Assembly: GCA_902362595.1 (NCBI GenBank)
Contig: CABIXF010000003.1
Coordinates: 119,540 to 183,539 of the forward strand
Reading direction: 5' to 3'
Length of the DNA stretch: 64,000 nucleotides
Source: Bacteroidaceae bacterium
Lineage (GTDB): Bacteria > Bacteroidota > Bacteroidia > Bacteroidales > Bacteroidaceae
The notes beneath the pieces are model-generated. The model worked only from the letters and a program-made list of their open reading frames with translations. It did not search any database and was not told the DNA's origin. The translations under genes were made by a program, and so were the position numbers. Numbering within the stretch: the first letter of the stretch is position 1; every line of letters starts with the position of its first letter. Below, in pieces: positions 1 through 7,584 of this stretch.

Positions 1-966
1 CGTATTCACCGCATGTACATTGGAGACCTGCACATGCTCAATCTCCGCTCCGTCGACCGACTCAATGGCAATGGCCGAACGGTAGGTATCCTTTACCCAG
101 ATGCTATCAATCTTTACATTCTTGAATCCACCGAGTGACTCCGTACCAAACTTGATGGCACTGGCACTGCTGATGATGTGACAGTTGGAAATAGAAACTC
201 CGTCGTTCCAAGCCCCCCGGTTGTGCGATTTCAGGCAGATGCCGTCATCGGCAGAGTTGATGTAACAGTTTGAAATGCGTACCCTCTTACAGTCGCTGAT
301 ATCAATCCCATCGTTGTTCCAGTAAGCCCGGTTTTCGACATGCAGACTGTCCAACGTCAGGTCGGAGCACAATGAAAACGACAATCCCCACGCGGCGCTG
401 CTCCGAAGACGGGCATTACGGATCTCCACATTGCGACACCCGCGGATGAAAAGCAATTTCGGACGCGTATTCGGCCGCTTACAGTATGTATTATAATGCT
501 TATCCACCAGCTCTCCCGTATGATGCAGACTGTCAATCGTCAAGGCAAGTTCCCTACCCTGGCCGTCAATGCAACCGTCACCCCGGATACCGATATGTTC
601 CGCCCCCTCGGCATAAATCAATGCCTGGTCAAAATGGTCATCGTTCACCTTCAGCTCCTTCTCCGTGCTGAAACCCGGATAATCATACGGGCTCGTACTT
701 CCCAGCAGCACCGCCTCCTTCTCCAGATAGAGCACCACATTCGATTTCAACTGCAAACTGCCGGTGAGATACCGTCCGGCAGGGAAATACAACTAGCCGC
801 CTCCCGATGCATGCAACTTATCGATAGCAGCTTGCAGGCTGTCTGTATTCAGTGTTTTTCCATCGCCCACCACTCCGTGACGAAGCACATTATATTCAAT
901 TGCCGTGGCTGTGTTCATCCACAAGCACAGGCCACATAAAAAAAGAAATAAGGTTTGTTTTTTCAT
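1..966 (-). pseudogene. GH28 family glycosidase (polygalacturonase-like), in-frame stop, 3' end outside window
   Basis: Translating the minus strand from the ATG at 966 gives a signal peptide (MKKQTLFLFL..., ending near TATA) and then the start of a right-handed beta-helix protein (RHGVVGDGKTLNTD, then LHASGGG). Codon 58 is TAG (793-795), and the frame continues open without interruption to the window edge. The continuation carries GH28 hallmarks: YWNNDGIDISDC, SADDGICLKS, and FGTESLGGF in place of the classical GHG segment. GH28 enzymes hydrolyse galacturonan-type pectin backbones and are usually periplasmic or outer-membrane enzymes in polysaccharide-utilisation loci. The sense codon replaced is probably Lys or Gln, since relatives read GGG-x-LYFPAG. 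The gene is therefore either a recent pseudogene or carries a sequencing error. The C-terminal third, including the RIK region, is not in the window. No TAnnTTTG box is visible upstream. Confidence 0.8.
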
Positions 967-1073
967 GGTATATCTGTCTATTCACGGGTAAAAATACACA
1001 TTTCATCAGACAACCACCCTATCATCCGTCCATAAAATGGCGGTATCTGACAGAATTTTTCACCTAAACCTGC

Positions 1074-1117
1074 AAAAAAACGTCTTTTTGAGGCACTCTA
1101 CCAGCCTCAAAAAGACG
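1074..1117 (-). terminator. Intrinsic terminator of the pyrD-like/HD operon
   Basis: A perfect 14-bp stem (CGTCTTTTTGAGGC, 1081-1094, pairing with 1104-1117) has a 9-nt loop. On the minus strand it is followed by a run of seven or more T. It lies 24 nt after the HD-gene stop and before the GH28 start. Confidence 0.85.
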
Positions 1118-1140
1118 CCATCCAACGGCTTCCGTCTTAC

Positions 1141-1668
1141 TTACAGATACATTCTATCGAGCAATGACAAACCAGCCCGGGTCTTGAAGATCTTTTCCCG
1201 TACCTTCCGGACAGCTTCTACCGGCAGGTTGTCTTCATAAATATTGACCAGAAAATCGGCTTCCACCAGAATCTGATAGTCCATTCCCTCTATACAATCA
1301 TACGTGTGATGATGCCCCACCAGCCAGCATATCCGTTCAATCTGTGCTTCAGAGAATGTGCCCATTTCGGTCAGCAGTTTCCGGGCCTCTGCCGGACCTT
1401 CCTGTTCCTGATGTTTCCCATCGCACACTCCATATTTCTTCTCGGAAATCCGGATGCCAATGTCGTGTACAATCGCGGTCGCTTCCAGAATCAGCTGCGT
1501 AGCCGCATCCAATCCCTCTGACAAACCAATCATCCGGGCAAAGTAATGCACCTTGATGAGGTGCTGTATCCGTTTCGGGTCACCCGCATTGTAGGTCACC
1601 ATCCGGTCTGACAATTCATGCAACTGCCAGACGGCTGTTTTTTTCTCGTTTACTTCCATATCTTGCAT
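1141..1668 (-). CDS. HD-domain phosphohydrolase-like protein
   Basis: This 175-aa soluble protein has an HD-superfamily metal-site pattern: an early His (RIQH, about residue 36), the HD doublet in IVHDIGIR (68-69), a His cluster GHHHTYD (119-121) and a later Asp. HD proteins are metal-dependent phosphohydrolases or phosphodiesterases acting on nucleotides or other phosphoesters. The substrate cannot be read from this sequence. It starts 14 nt after the stop of the pyrD-like gene and is followed by a strong terminator, so the two are probably co-transcribed. ATG at 1668 is used; MEVNEKK at 1659 is an alternative start. Confidence 0.75.
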   Translation of the reverse strand: MQDMEVNEKKTAVWQLHELSDRMVTYNAGDPKRIQHLIKVHYFARMIGLSEGLDAATQLILEATAIVHDIGIRISEKKYGVCDGKHQEQEGPAEARKLLTEMGTFSEAQIERICWLVGHHHTYDCIEGMDYQILVEADFLVNIYEDNLPVEAVRKVREKIFKTRAGLSLLDRMYL

Positions 1669-1682
1669 TCATAAGTTATCTT

Positions 1683-2678
1683 TTATTCATTGCATGCCTC
1701 GGCAATGTGCTTGACAATGCCCGGTCCTTCATAAATAAAGGCAGAGTACACCTGTACCAAATGAGCCCCCGCATTGCGCATGACTCTTGCCTCGGTCGGT
1801 GTCATCACTCCCCCTGCTCCAATCAGAAGCATATCCTTGGGCGCATGTGCCGACAAGTATTTCACTATTTCTACCGACTTATAAATAACCGGCAGTCCGC
1901 TGATACCTCCCGCTCCAACCTGCGTCACCTCTGCCTGACTGGAATGAATCAGCAACGAACGGTCCTGAGTTGGTCCCGTGGCAATAAACCCATCCATGTG
2001 ATGTACTTTGGCAAATTCAATAATGCCATCCAGTTTTTCAACAGGCACATCTGCCGGAAGCTTCAACAAGACAGGCTTGTTCAAACGCTGCTTATGGACA
2101 TCAAGAGCAGTCAATGCCCCAGCCAAGACCTCTGGAGTCATGCTCCCCCAGTTCACTGTATAATAATCCGCATACTGACCAAACGCTTCATATAATCCTG
2201 CGAGGTCGGCTGCAGCCCGCTCGTTATCGGCCGGACTATTGGTATTGATATTCACTCCCAGAATGTATTTTCCCTCACGCTTCCGCTGCAGGTTTTTCAA
2301 GAAAACCTCTTTTCCAGGATTATTGAAACCTGTACGCGATACCAATGCATGATCCTCAGGCAAACGGAAAATACGTGGGGAAGGATTGCCTGCCACTTTT
2401 TCCGGCGTCACGGTTCCCACTTCCAGAAAGCCAAAGCCCAAATCACTCAGTTCGTCGAAACAACTTGCCTCCTTGTCAAATCCGGCAGAAAGACCCACCC
2501 GGTTACCAAAAGTCAAGTTCCGCCATTGAAACGGAGCAGTCTTGGGACGATAGTATGCCCGCACCAGACATTTCACTGGCGTTAAATGACGATACACATG
2601 AAGCAACCCCATAATCTGGTTGTGAATTTTCTCAGCATCGATGCGAAACAACCAGGGACGAAGAATAGATTTGTACAT
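1683..2678 (-). CDS. pyrD: Class-2 (quinone-type) dihydroorotate dehydrogenase-like protein
   Basis: The FMN TIM-barrel family is clear: DKEASCFDELSDLGFGFLEVG and GTVTPEKVAGNP in the N-terminal half, and GAGGVMTPTEARVMRNAGA with VQVYSAFIYEGPGIV at the end. Length (331 aa) and N-terminal extension match class-2 membrane-associated enzymes, which oxidise dihydroorotate to orotate. Two signature stretches are degenerate. The usual NVSSPNTP loop that carries the catalytic Ser reads NWGSMTP (about residue 174), and the usual TNTT reads TGPTQ. It may therefore be a divergent paralogue rather than the pathway enzyme. The frame is open upstream to 2738, but a promoter box (2706-2713) lies inside that extension, so the ATG at 2678 (or 2684) is preferred. 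Confidence 0.65.
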   Translation of the reverse strand: MYKSILRPWLFRIDAEKIHNQIMGLLHVYRHLTPVKCLVRAYYRPKTAPFQWRNLTFGNRVGLSAGFDKEASCFDELSDLGFGFLEVGTVTPEKVAGNPSPRIFRLPEDHALVSRTGFNNPGKEVFLKNLQRKREGKYILGVNINTNSPADNERAAADLAGLYEAFGQYADYYTVNWGSMTPEVLAGALTALDVHKQRLNKPVLLKLPADVPVEKLDGIIEFAKVHHMDGFIATGPTQDRSLLIHSSQAEVTQVGAGGISGLPVIYKSVEIVKYLSAHAPKDMLLIGAGGVMTPTEARVMRNAGAHLVQVYSAFIYEGPGIVKHIAEACNE

Positions 2679-2705
2679 AAACATAATATTTTTAGTTTCG
2701 TGTGA

Positions 2706-2713
2706 CAAAATTA
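2706..2713 (-). promoter_or_regulatory. -7 box TAATTTTG for the pyrD-like operon
   Basis: It matches Bacteroidetes TAnnTTTG on the minus strand. It predicts a transcript start near 2699, about 20 nt before the ATG at 2678. Confidence 0.5.
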
Positions 2714-2768
2714 CGACATCTCCTCGAAATTTTATCATAAAAAAAAGTTATCCCTTATTACCTTCCCA

Positions 2769-2894
2769 AAACGCCTAAGCATTCGGAATAAAACGCCTAA
2801 ACGTTTTGATCGAAACGTCGAAACGTTTTAGTTGAAACGCCGAAGCGTTTGAGATGAAACGTTTAGGCGTTTCAGCACAAACACTTAGACGTTT
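2769..2894. repeat. 22-bp-period palindrome array, AAACG...CGTTT type (array A)
   Basis: Six units start at 2769, 2791, 2813, 2835, 2857 and 2879, exactly 22 bp apart. Each is a degenerate 16-bp palindrome (consensus AAACGYYTARRCGTTT) followed by a 6-bp spacer of unrelated sequence. The array fills the gap between the end of sbcC and the pyrD-like promoter. A second six-unit array of the same type is at 24036-24161. Confidence 0.85.
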
Positions 2895-2929
2895 TCAGAA
2901 GGTCTTCAAAAGTCTTCTTTTCTCTTCAT

Positions 2930-5900
2930 TTAAGTTCTACTCACCACCTCCACGCGGCTCAGTGTATGGTTCACCCGCTCCACGTGAATCTGCGTGGCAA
3001 TCCGTTCGCGCAGGGCCTCCACATGACTGATGATACCCACCTTCTTGCCGCCAATCTGGTGCAGCCTTTCGAGCGACTCCATCACCGTGTTCAGGTAATC
3101 GCTGTCCAGCGTGCCGAATCCCTCGTCGATGAAAAGCACATCCACCGAAAGACTCTTCCGGTTGAGCGACGACAGTCCCAAGGCCAGCGCCAGCGACACC
3201 AGGAAACTCTCTCCACCCGAGATGGTGGAAGTGGGACGCTTCGCCCCACCCTGGTACTCGTCGCGCAGCAAGATAGTCAGTCCCCCCGGCGGACACTCCA
3301 TCCGGTAGCGGTCGGTCAGGCGGCTCAGGTAATGGTTGGCCCCGGCCAGCAACTGGCGGAGCACATAACTTTGGGCGATGTTGCGGAACTTCTTCCCGTC
3401 GGCACTGCCGAAGAGGGCAGCCACTCCCGCCCAGTTGTCCACTTCCTTCTGTTTCACCTCTATCTGTTCCTTGAGTTTCCGGATGCGCTGCAAGCCCTCT
3501 TCCTGATGCGCCAAAACCTGCGCAATGGCCCCCAGACGGGACACCTTCGCGGTCAGCGCTTCCTCCCGGCGAGCCATCGTTTCTTCCACGACCTCCGGCG
3601 TCACCGCCTCCATATCCTGCGGACGCTGCGCCCGATGCCCCTCCAGTTCGCGGGCCACCCGCTCTTTTTCCGCCCGGCACGCAGCCAGTTCATTGTCCAG
3701 TTTCTGCAAGGTACGGCGGGCCGTCTGCACTTTCTCCACCTCCAGCCCCGCCAGCTTCTCCAGGTATTCGCCCGAGATTTCCGGATGGGCCGCCAGGAAG
3801 GCTTCTACGCCCGCCCTCTTTTCTTCCGCCAGCTTGCGGGAAGTCTGCAAAGCCTGACAGACGGAAAGCACCGCCGCGTGCAAGGCATTCCACCGGGCCG
3901 GAAGCCCCTCGGGACACGGACCGTCGGGCACCGCCTCCCCGTCTGTCTCTTTCCAGGCCGGACACACCGTCCAGATGGACAGCCGTATCTCCTCCACCTG
4001 ATTCTGCTGCCCCGTGAGCGACTCCACCTGATGTGCAAGTCTTTCCTTCTCTTTCTGCCGTTCCGCATAACAGGCCACTTCCTCCTGCAAGCGGGTGATA
4101 AATTCCTCCCGGCCGGTCTGCCAGTCGGCTTTCCACGGAACGAAAGTCACCAGCGCCTCCCCTTTCTCCATACACTGGGAAACGGTGAGCCGCTCCCGCG
4201 CGAGGGCTTCCTCCAGCATACGGAGTTCCGCTTCCAGACGGGACACGGCCTTGTCGGCCTCCTCCACCTTCCGGTGCCACTGCTCCCGGTCGGCGGTCAG
4301 CACCTCGCGTGCCTTGGTCAGCCCGTTCAACCGCTGCTGCAGATCCTCGGCCTGCTGCCACTGGGTGTCCAGCCGGCCACAAACCTCCTGCTGTGCCTGC
4401 AACGCCTGTTCCACCTGCGCCATCCCGTCGGCTGTCTCCGTCACCGCGGCCACCAGCGGCTGCTGCTTCACCGCCGCCTCCGCCTGCCGGAAAGCCACTT
4501 CTGCCGCCGTTTCCTTCTTCGCTTCCATGGCTTCCTGCCGCGTCAGGGCACGCACCTCCGCCTCGGCCCGGGCCAAGGGCGCCAGTACCTCTTCCGTCCG
4601 GCGGGTCTTTTCCGACAGCAAGACACGTACCGGCTCCAGCAACGACACAAAGTGGGCTTCATTCTCCAGATCCTCCTCCACCGGACGGCCACAGACCGGA
4701 CACACATCGCCTTTCGACAGCCGGGCACGTGCCTCCCGCGCCCAGTCCGTACACGCCATCTGCTGCTTGTCGTACACCTGCTGCACTTCCTCCTTTTCCT
4801 TGCGGCACGCCTCGGCCTGTGCTTTCAGTTCCTCCACCGCCTGCTGCTGCCGACGGCTCTCTTCCTGCAAAGCCTTCCGGTTCTGCTGCACCTCCAGCCA
4901 AGCCTTTTCCTTCTCCATCTGGAGCGCCAGTGCCTCCCGCAACGCCTTCCAGTCGCCCAACCGGGTATCGGCTGCCTGCTTCTCCCGCCGGAGCTTCTCC
5001 GGCTGCAAGGCCTCCAGCTGCGTGCGGCAAGCCGTGACTTCCGCCTGTTTCTTTTCTTCTATCTTCCGGGCTTCTTCATACGCCGCTGCAGCCTTCTGAC
5101 GTGCCTCGGCTATCTTCCGCTGCTCTGCCCCCTTGTGGACCTGCTCCTTCCGGCAATCCTCCGTCACCTGAAGCGCCCGCCGAATTTGGTCGGACAAGGC
5201 CGTGAGCGACTGCACCGCCTCGTACACCGGCACCTTCTCCTGCACCCCGGCGAGGAAGTTCTCGCACGCCGCCAGTTCCTTCCGGCTACGGTCGCGCACC
5301 CGCTCCAACCGGACATACTCCCCGTTCAGGACATGATACTTCTGGGCCAGCCGGGCCAGTTCCTCTTCCGACGTGCGGATGCGCTGCTGCAAAGTCACCT
5401 GCTCGGTCCACTGGAAACGCACGTCAGCCGTACGGTCCCAATCCTCCAGCAACGCCTTGTTGCGCCTGTAGCCTTCCGACTCCACCCGTTCCGTCACGGT
5501 CTGGAGCGCCTTTCCGGCCTCCTCCTGTGCCAGTACCAGCTTTTGCTCGTCGGTCATCCATTTCCGCAAATCCTGCCATTGCTTCAGTTCCTTGCGGAGT
5601 GTCGTGGTCTCTGCCGTCACCTGCGTCTGTTCCGCCTGCAACGCCACCAGCTCTTCGTCGCCCAACAGCACGATGCCGCCCGTCTGTGCCTTCAGTTCCT
5701 GCAACTCGGCCTCTTTTTCGGTCTTCATCACATAGATTTCCCGGCTGATGCGCGAATAGATTTCCGTGCCCGTGAGTTTCTCCAGGATGTTCGATTTCTC
5801 TTCCTCCTTGCTCTTGAGGAACTTGGTAAACTCTCCCTGCGCCAGCAGCGTGGTCCGGCAGAACTGCTCGAAAGTGAGGCCGATGCGCCGTTCAATCTCC

Positions 5901-6358
5901 GCCCGCGTCTCCGTCGACTTGTTGGTGAGCGGGGTACCGTCCTGCAAGGAAAGGGTCCACACCACTTTCTGGATTTTTCCACCCGCCTTGTTGCGCGCCC
6001 TTGCCACGCTCCACACCGCCCGCAGAGCCTCCCCCGCGGCATCCGTGAACCACAGTTCCACCTGCGCCGACACACTGTCGCGCCGCATCAGCATGCGGGA
6101 ATCGTCGATGCTCACACCTTCCGTCTGCCCCGAGAAACTGTCGTTCTCGTCCTGATAGCGTTCGTTGGCCGCCTGTTTCAGGCGGGGCGTGGTGTTGTAA
6201 AGGGCCAGGCACACCGCATCCAGCAACGTGGACTTGCCCGCTCCCGTCGGTCCGCAAATCAGGAAGATGGAATCCTCGCCCAACGGCCCGTGTGCAAAGT
6301 CAATGCACGCCTTCTCGATGGAAGCAATATTTTCGATAATGAGTTTCTGTAATTTCAT
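2930..6358 (-). CDS. sbcC: Exonuclease subunit SbcC (Rad50-like ATPase)
   Basis: This 1142-aa SMC-type ATPase is the partner of SbcD. The SbcCD complex cleaves DNA hairpins and blocked double-strand ends. Features in order: Walker A GPTGAGKST (36-44), long Glu/Gln/Arg-rich coiled coils, a zinc-hook CPVCGRPV near residue 553, the ABC signature ISGGESF near 1045, and Walker B FIDEGFGTLD near 1074. Its ATG is 6 nt after the sbcD stop, so the pair is translationally linked behind the S9 peptidase. The coding strand is very GC-rich, with few A/T third positions. This creates a 1128-codon antisense open frame that is a composition artefact. Confidence 0.96.
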   Translation of the reverse strand: MKLQKLIIENIASIEKACIDFAHGPLGEDSIFLICGPTGAGKSTLLDAVCLALYNTTPRLKQAANERYQDENDSFSGQTEGVSIDDSRMLMRRDSVSAQVELWFTDAAGEALRAVWSVARARNKAGGKIQKVVWTLSLQDGTPLTNKSTETRAEIERRIGLTFEQFCRTTLLAQGEFTKFLKSKEEEKSNILEKLTGTEIYSRISREIYVMKTEKEAELQELKAQTGGIVLLGDEELVALQAEQTQVTAETTTLRKELKQWQDLRKWMTDEQKLVLAQEEAGKALQTVTERVESEGYRRNKALLEDWDRTADVRFQWTEQVTLQQRIRTSEEELARLAQKYHVLNGEYVRLERVRDRSRKELAACENFLAGVQEKVPVYEAVQSLTALSDQIRRALQVTEDCRKEQVHKGAEQRKIAEARQKAAAAYEEARKIEEKKQAEVTACRTQLEALQPEKLRREKQAADTRLGDWKALREALALQMEKEKAWLEVQQNRKALQEESRRQQQAVEELKAQAEACRKEKEEVQQVYDKQQMACTDWAREARARLSKGDVCPVCGRPVEEDLENEAHFVSLLEPVRVLLSEKTRRTEEVLAPLARAEAEVRALTRQEAMEAKKETAAEVAFRQAEAAVKQQPLVAAVTETADGMAQVEQALQAQQEVCGRLDTQWQQAEDLQQRLNGLTKAREVLTADREQWHRKVEEADKAVSRLEAELRMLEEALARERLTVSQCMEKGEALVTFVPWKADWQTGREEFITRLQEEVACYAERQKEKERLAHQVESLTGQQNQVEEIRLSIWTVCPAWKETDGEAVPDGPCPEGLPARWNALHAAVLSVCQALQTSRKLAEEKRAGVEAFLAAHPEISGEYLEKLAGLEVEKVQTARRTLQKLDNELAACRAEKERVARELEGHRAQRPQDMEAVTPEVVEETMARREEALTAKVSRLGAIAQVLAHQEEGLQRIRKLKEQIEVKQKEVDNWAGVAALFGSADGKKFRNIAQSYVLRQLLAGANHYLSRLTDRYRMECPPGGLTILLRDEYQGGAKRPTSTISGGESFLVSLALALGLSSLNRKSLSVDVLFIDEGFGTLDSDYLNTVMESLERLHQIGGKKVGIISHVEALRERIATQIHVERVNHTLSRVEVVSRT

Positions 6359-6364
6359 GCGTTC

Positions 6365-7579
6365 TTATTCCTCTTCTTGGGTCTGCACCCGTTTCACAGC
6401 CTCTTCCAGCAGGTCGAGCATTTCCGGCGAAATGTCGCGCTGGAACTTATCGCGATAATAGATGGCGGCCACCTGCGACGGAGAGAAAGTCTGCAAACGG
6501 TCCACGTCAAGTTCCGTCGTTTCCTCGGTCGGTTCCGCCGTATCCCGTTCCCACTTGTAACGGCAGAAACGGCACTGCTTGCCACGGGTCAGTTCGTAGG
6601 CCCGCTCCATGCAATAGGCCGGAGGCACGTCCTGAATACGGACATGCAGCTGCACGTACAGCTTTTCTTCGTCGGGAAGGGCCTGCAAGACCGCCAAAGC
6701 TTCTTCCAGGGGGACAGCCTGCGCGGGCAGCACCTTCAAGGGCCAGAGGTTCCGCACGGGGCACGTACGCACTTCGGGCGCAGCACCGTGTGAGGCCAGT
6801 TCCACTACGCTCACGGAATGTCCGTAACTCTCGTCGAAGCTGACGGGCAGCGGAGAACCGCAATAGCGGGCCCGTCCGCCGGGCAAGGTCTGCGGAAAAT
6901 GAATGTGTCCCAGGGCCAGGTAATCATACCCCTCGCCCATCAGACGAATATCGGTGTAATCCATGCCGCCGCGTCCGTCGTCCTGTCCAGTAATATCGCT
7001 TCCCGTCACGGCCAGATGGGCCATCAGCACCACCGGCAGCCGGGCCACGTTCCGCTCCGCCACCCGGTCGAGCAAGGTCTGGATAAAGAAGCGCTGCCGG
7101 TCTTCGCGCGGCACCTCCTCGTCCAGAGACGGGAAGTTCTGCGGATACACATGAGGTAGGGCCACCACATAGCCCCTCAGTTCCCCGTTTCCATCCTTTA
7201 CCTCCACGAGATGACGCTCCAGATCCACCTCGCCCGCCTCGTTGCGGCAGATGGAGCCGACCACGGTCACTCCGGCATACTTCCACAGGTTGCGGCTGAT
7301 TTCCAACTTGGAACTGCTGTCGTGATTGCCCGCCGTAATGACAATCTGCATCGACGGACACGTCTCGTGCAAGGCCACCAGGGCATCGGTGTACAACCGC
7401 TGGGCAGAGGCCGAAGGGCTACAGTAATGAAACACGTCGCCCGACACAAGCAACGCATCGGGCTGTTCTGCGGCTACCCAGTCGCGCAGCTGCCGGAGGA
7501 AATCCCGTTGTTCCTCGCCCCGGTCATAATCGAACAGCTGCTGCCCCAGGTGCCAGTCACTGGTATGTATGATTTTCAT
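6365..7579 (-). CDS. sbcD: Exonuclease subunit SbcD (Mre11-like nuclease)
   Basis: This 404-aa calcineurin-like phosphoesterase is the nuclease of the SbcCD complex. The metal-binding motifs are intact: DWH (8-10), GDVFH (47-51), GNHD (84-87), a His in VLMAHLAVTGSD, and GHIHFPQ. The C-terminal capping domain is followed by an acidic tail ending EEE. It starts 5 nt after the stop of the S9 peptidase and ends 6 nt before sbcC, consistent with one transcript from the promoter at 10053-10060. Confidence 0.95.
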   Translation of the reverse strand: MKIIHTSDWHLGQQLFDYDRGEEQRDFLRQLRDWVAAEQPDALLVSGDVFHYCSPSASAQRLYTDALVALHETCPSMQIVITAGNHDSSSKLEISRNLWKYAGVTVVGSICRNEAGEVDLERHLVEVKDGNGELRGYVVALPHVYPQNFPSLDEEVPREDRQRFFIQTLLDRVAERNVARLPVVLMAHLAVTGSDITGQDDGRGGMDYTDIRLMGEGYDYLALGHIHFPQTLPGGRARYCGSPLPVSFDESYGHSVSVVELASHGAAPEVRTCPVRNLWPLKVLPAQAVPLEEALAVLQALPDEEKLYVQLHVRIQDVPPAYCMERAYELTRGKQCRFCRYKWERDTAEPTEETTELDVDRLQTFSPSQVAAIYYRDKFQRDISPEMLDLLEEAVKRVQTQEEE

Positions 7580-7584
7580 CCGGC

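Noticed and set aside
2679..2738. Longer N-terminus for the PyrD-like protein (start at 2738)
   Set aside because: A -7 box lies inside this extension, and the normal family N-terminus begins at MYKSILRP.
2769..2894. CRISPR array interpretation of the 22-bp arrays
   Set aside because: The repeats are palindromic and degenerate with 6-bp spacers, far from 24-36-bp identical repeats and 30-bp spacers; no cas genes are present.
2966..6352. Antisense open frame of 1128 codons over sbcC
   Set aside because: It exactly mirrors the GC-rich sbcC frame, has low-complexity Leu/His/Arg-rich translation and no promoter or domain.
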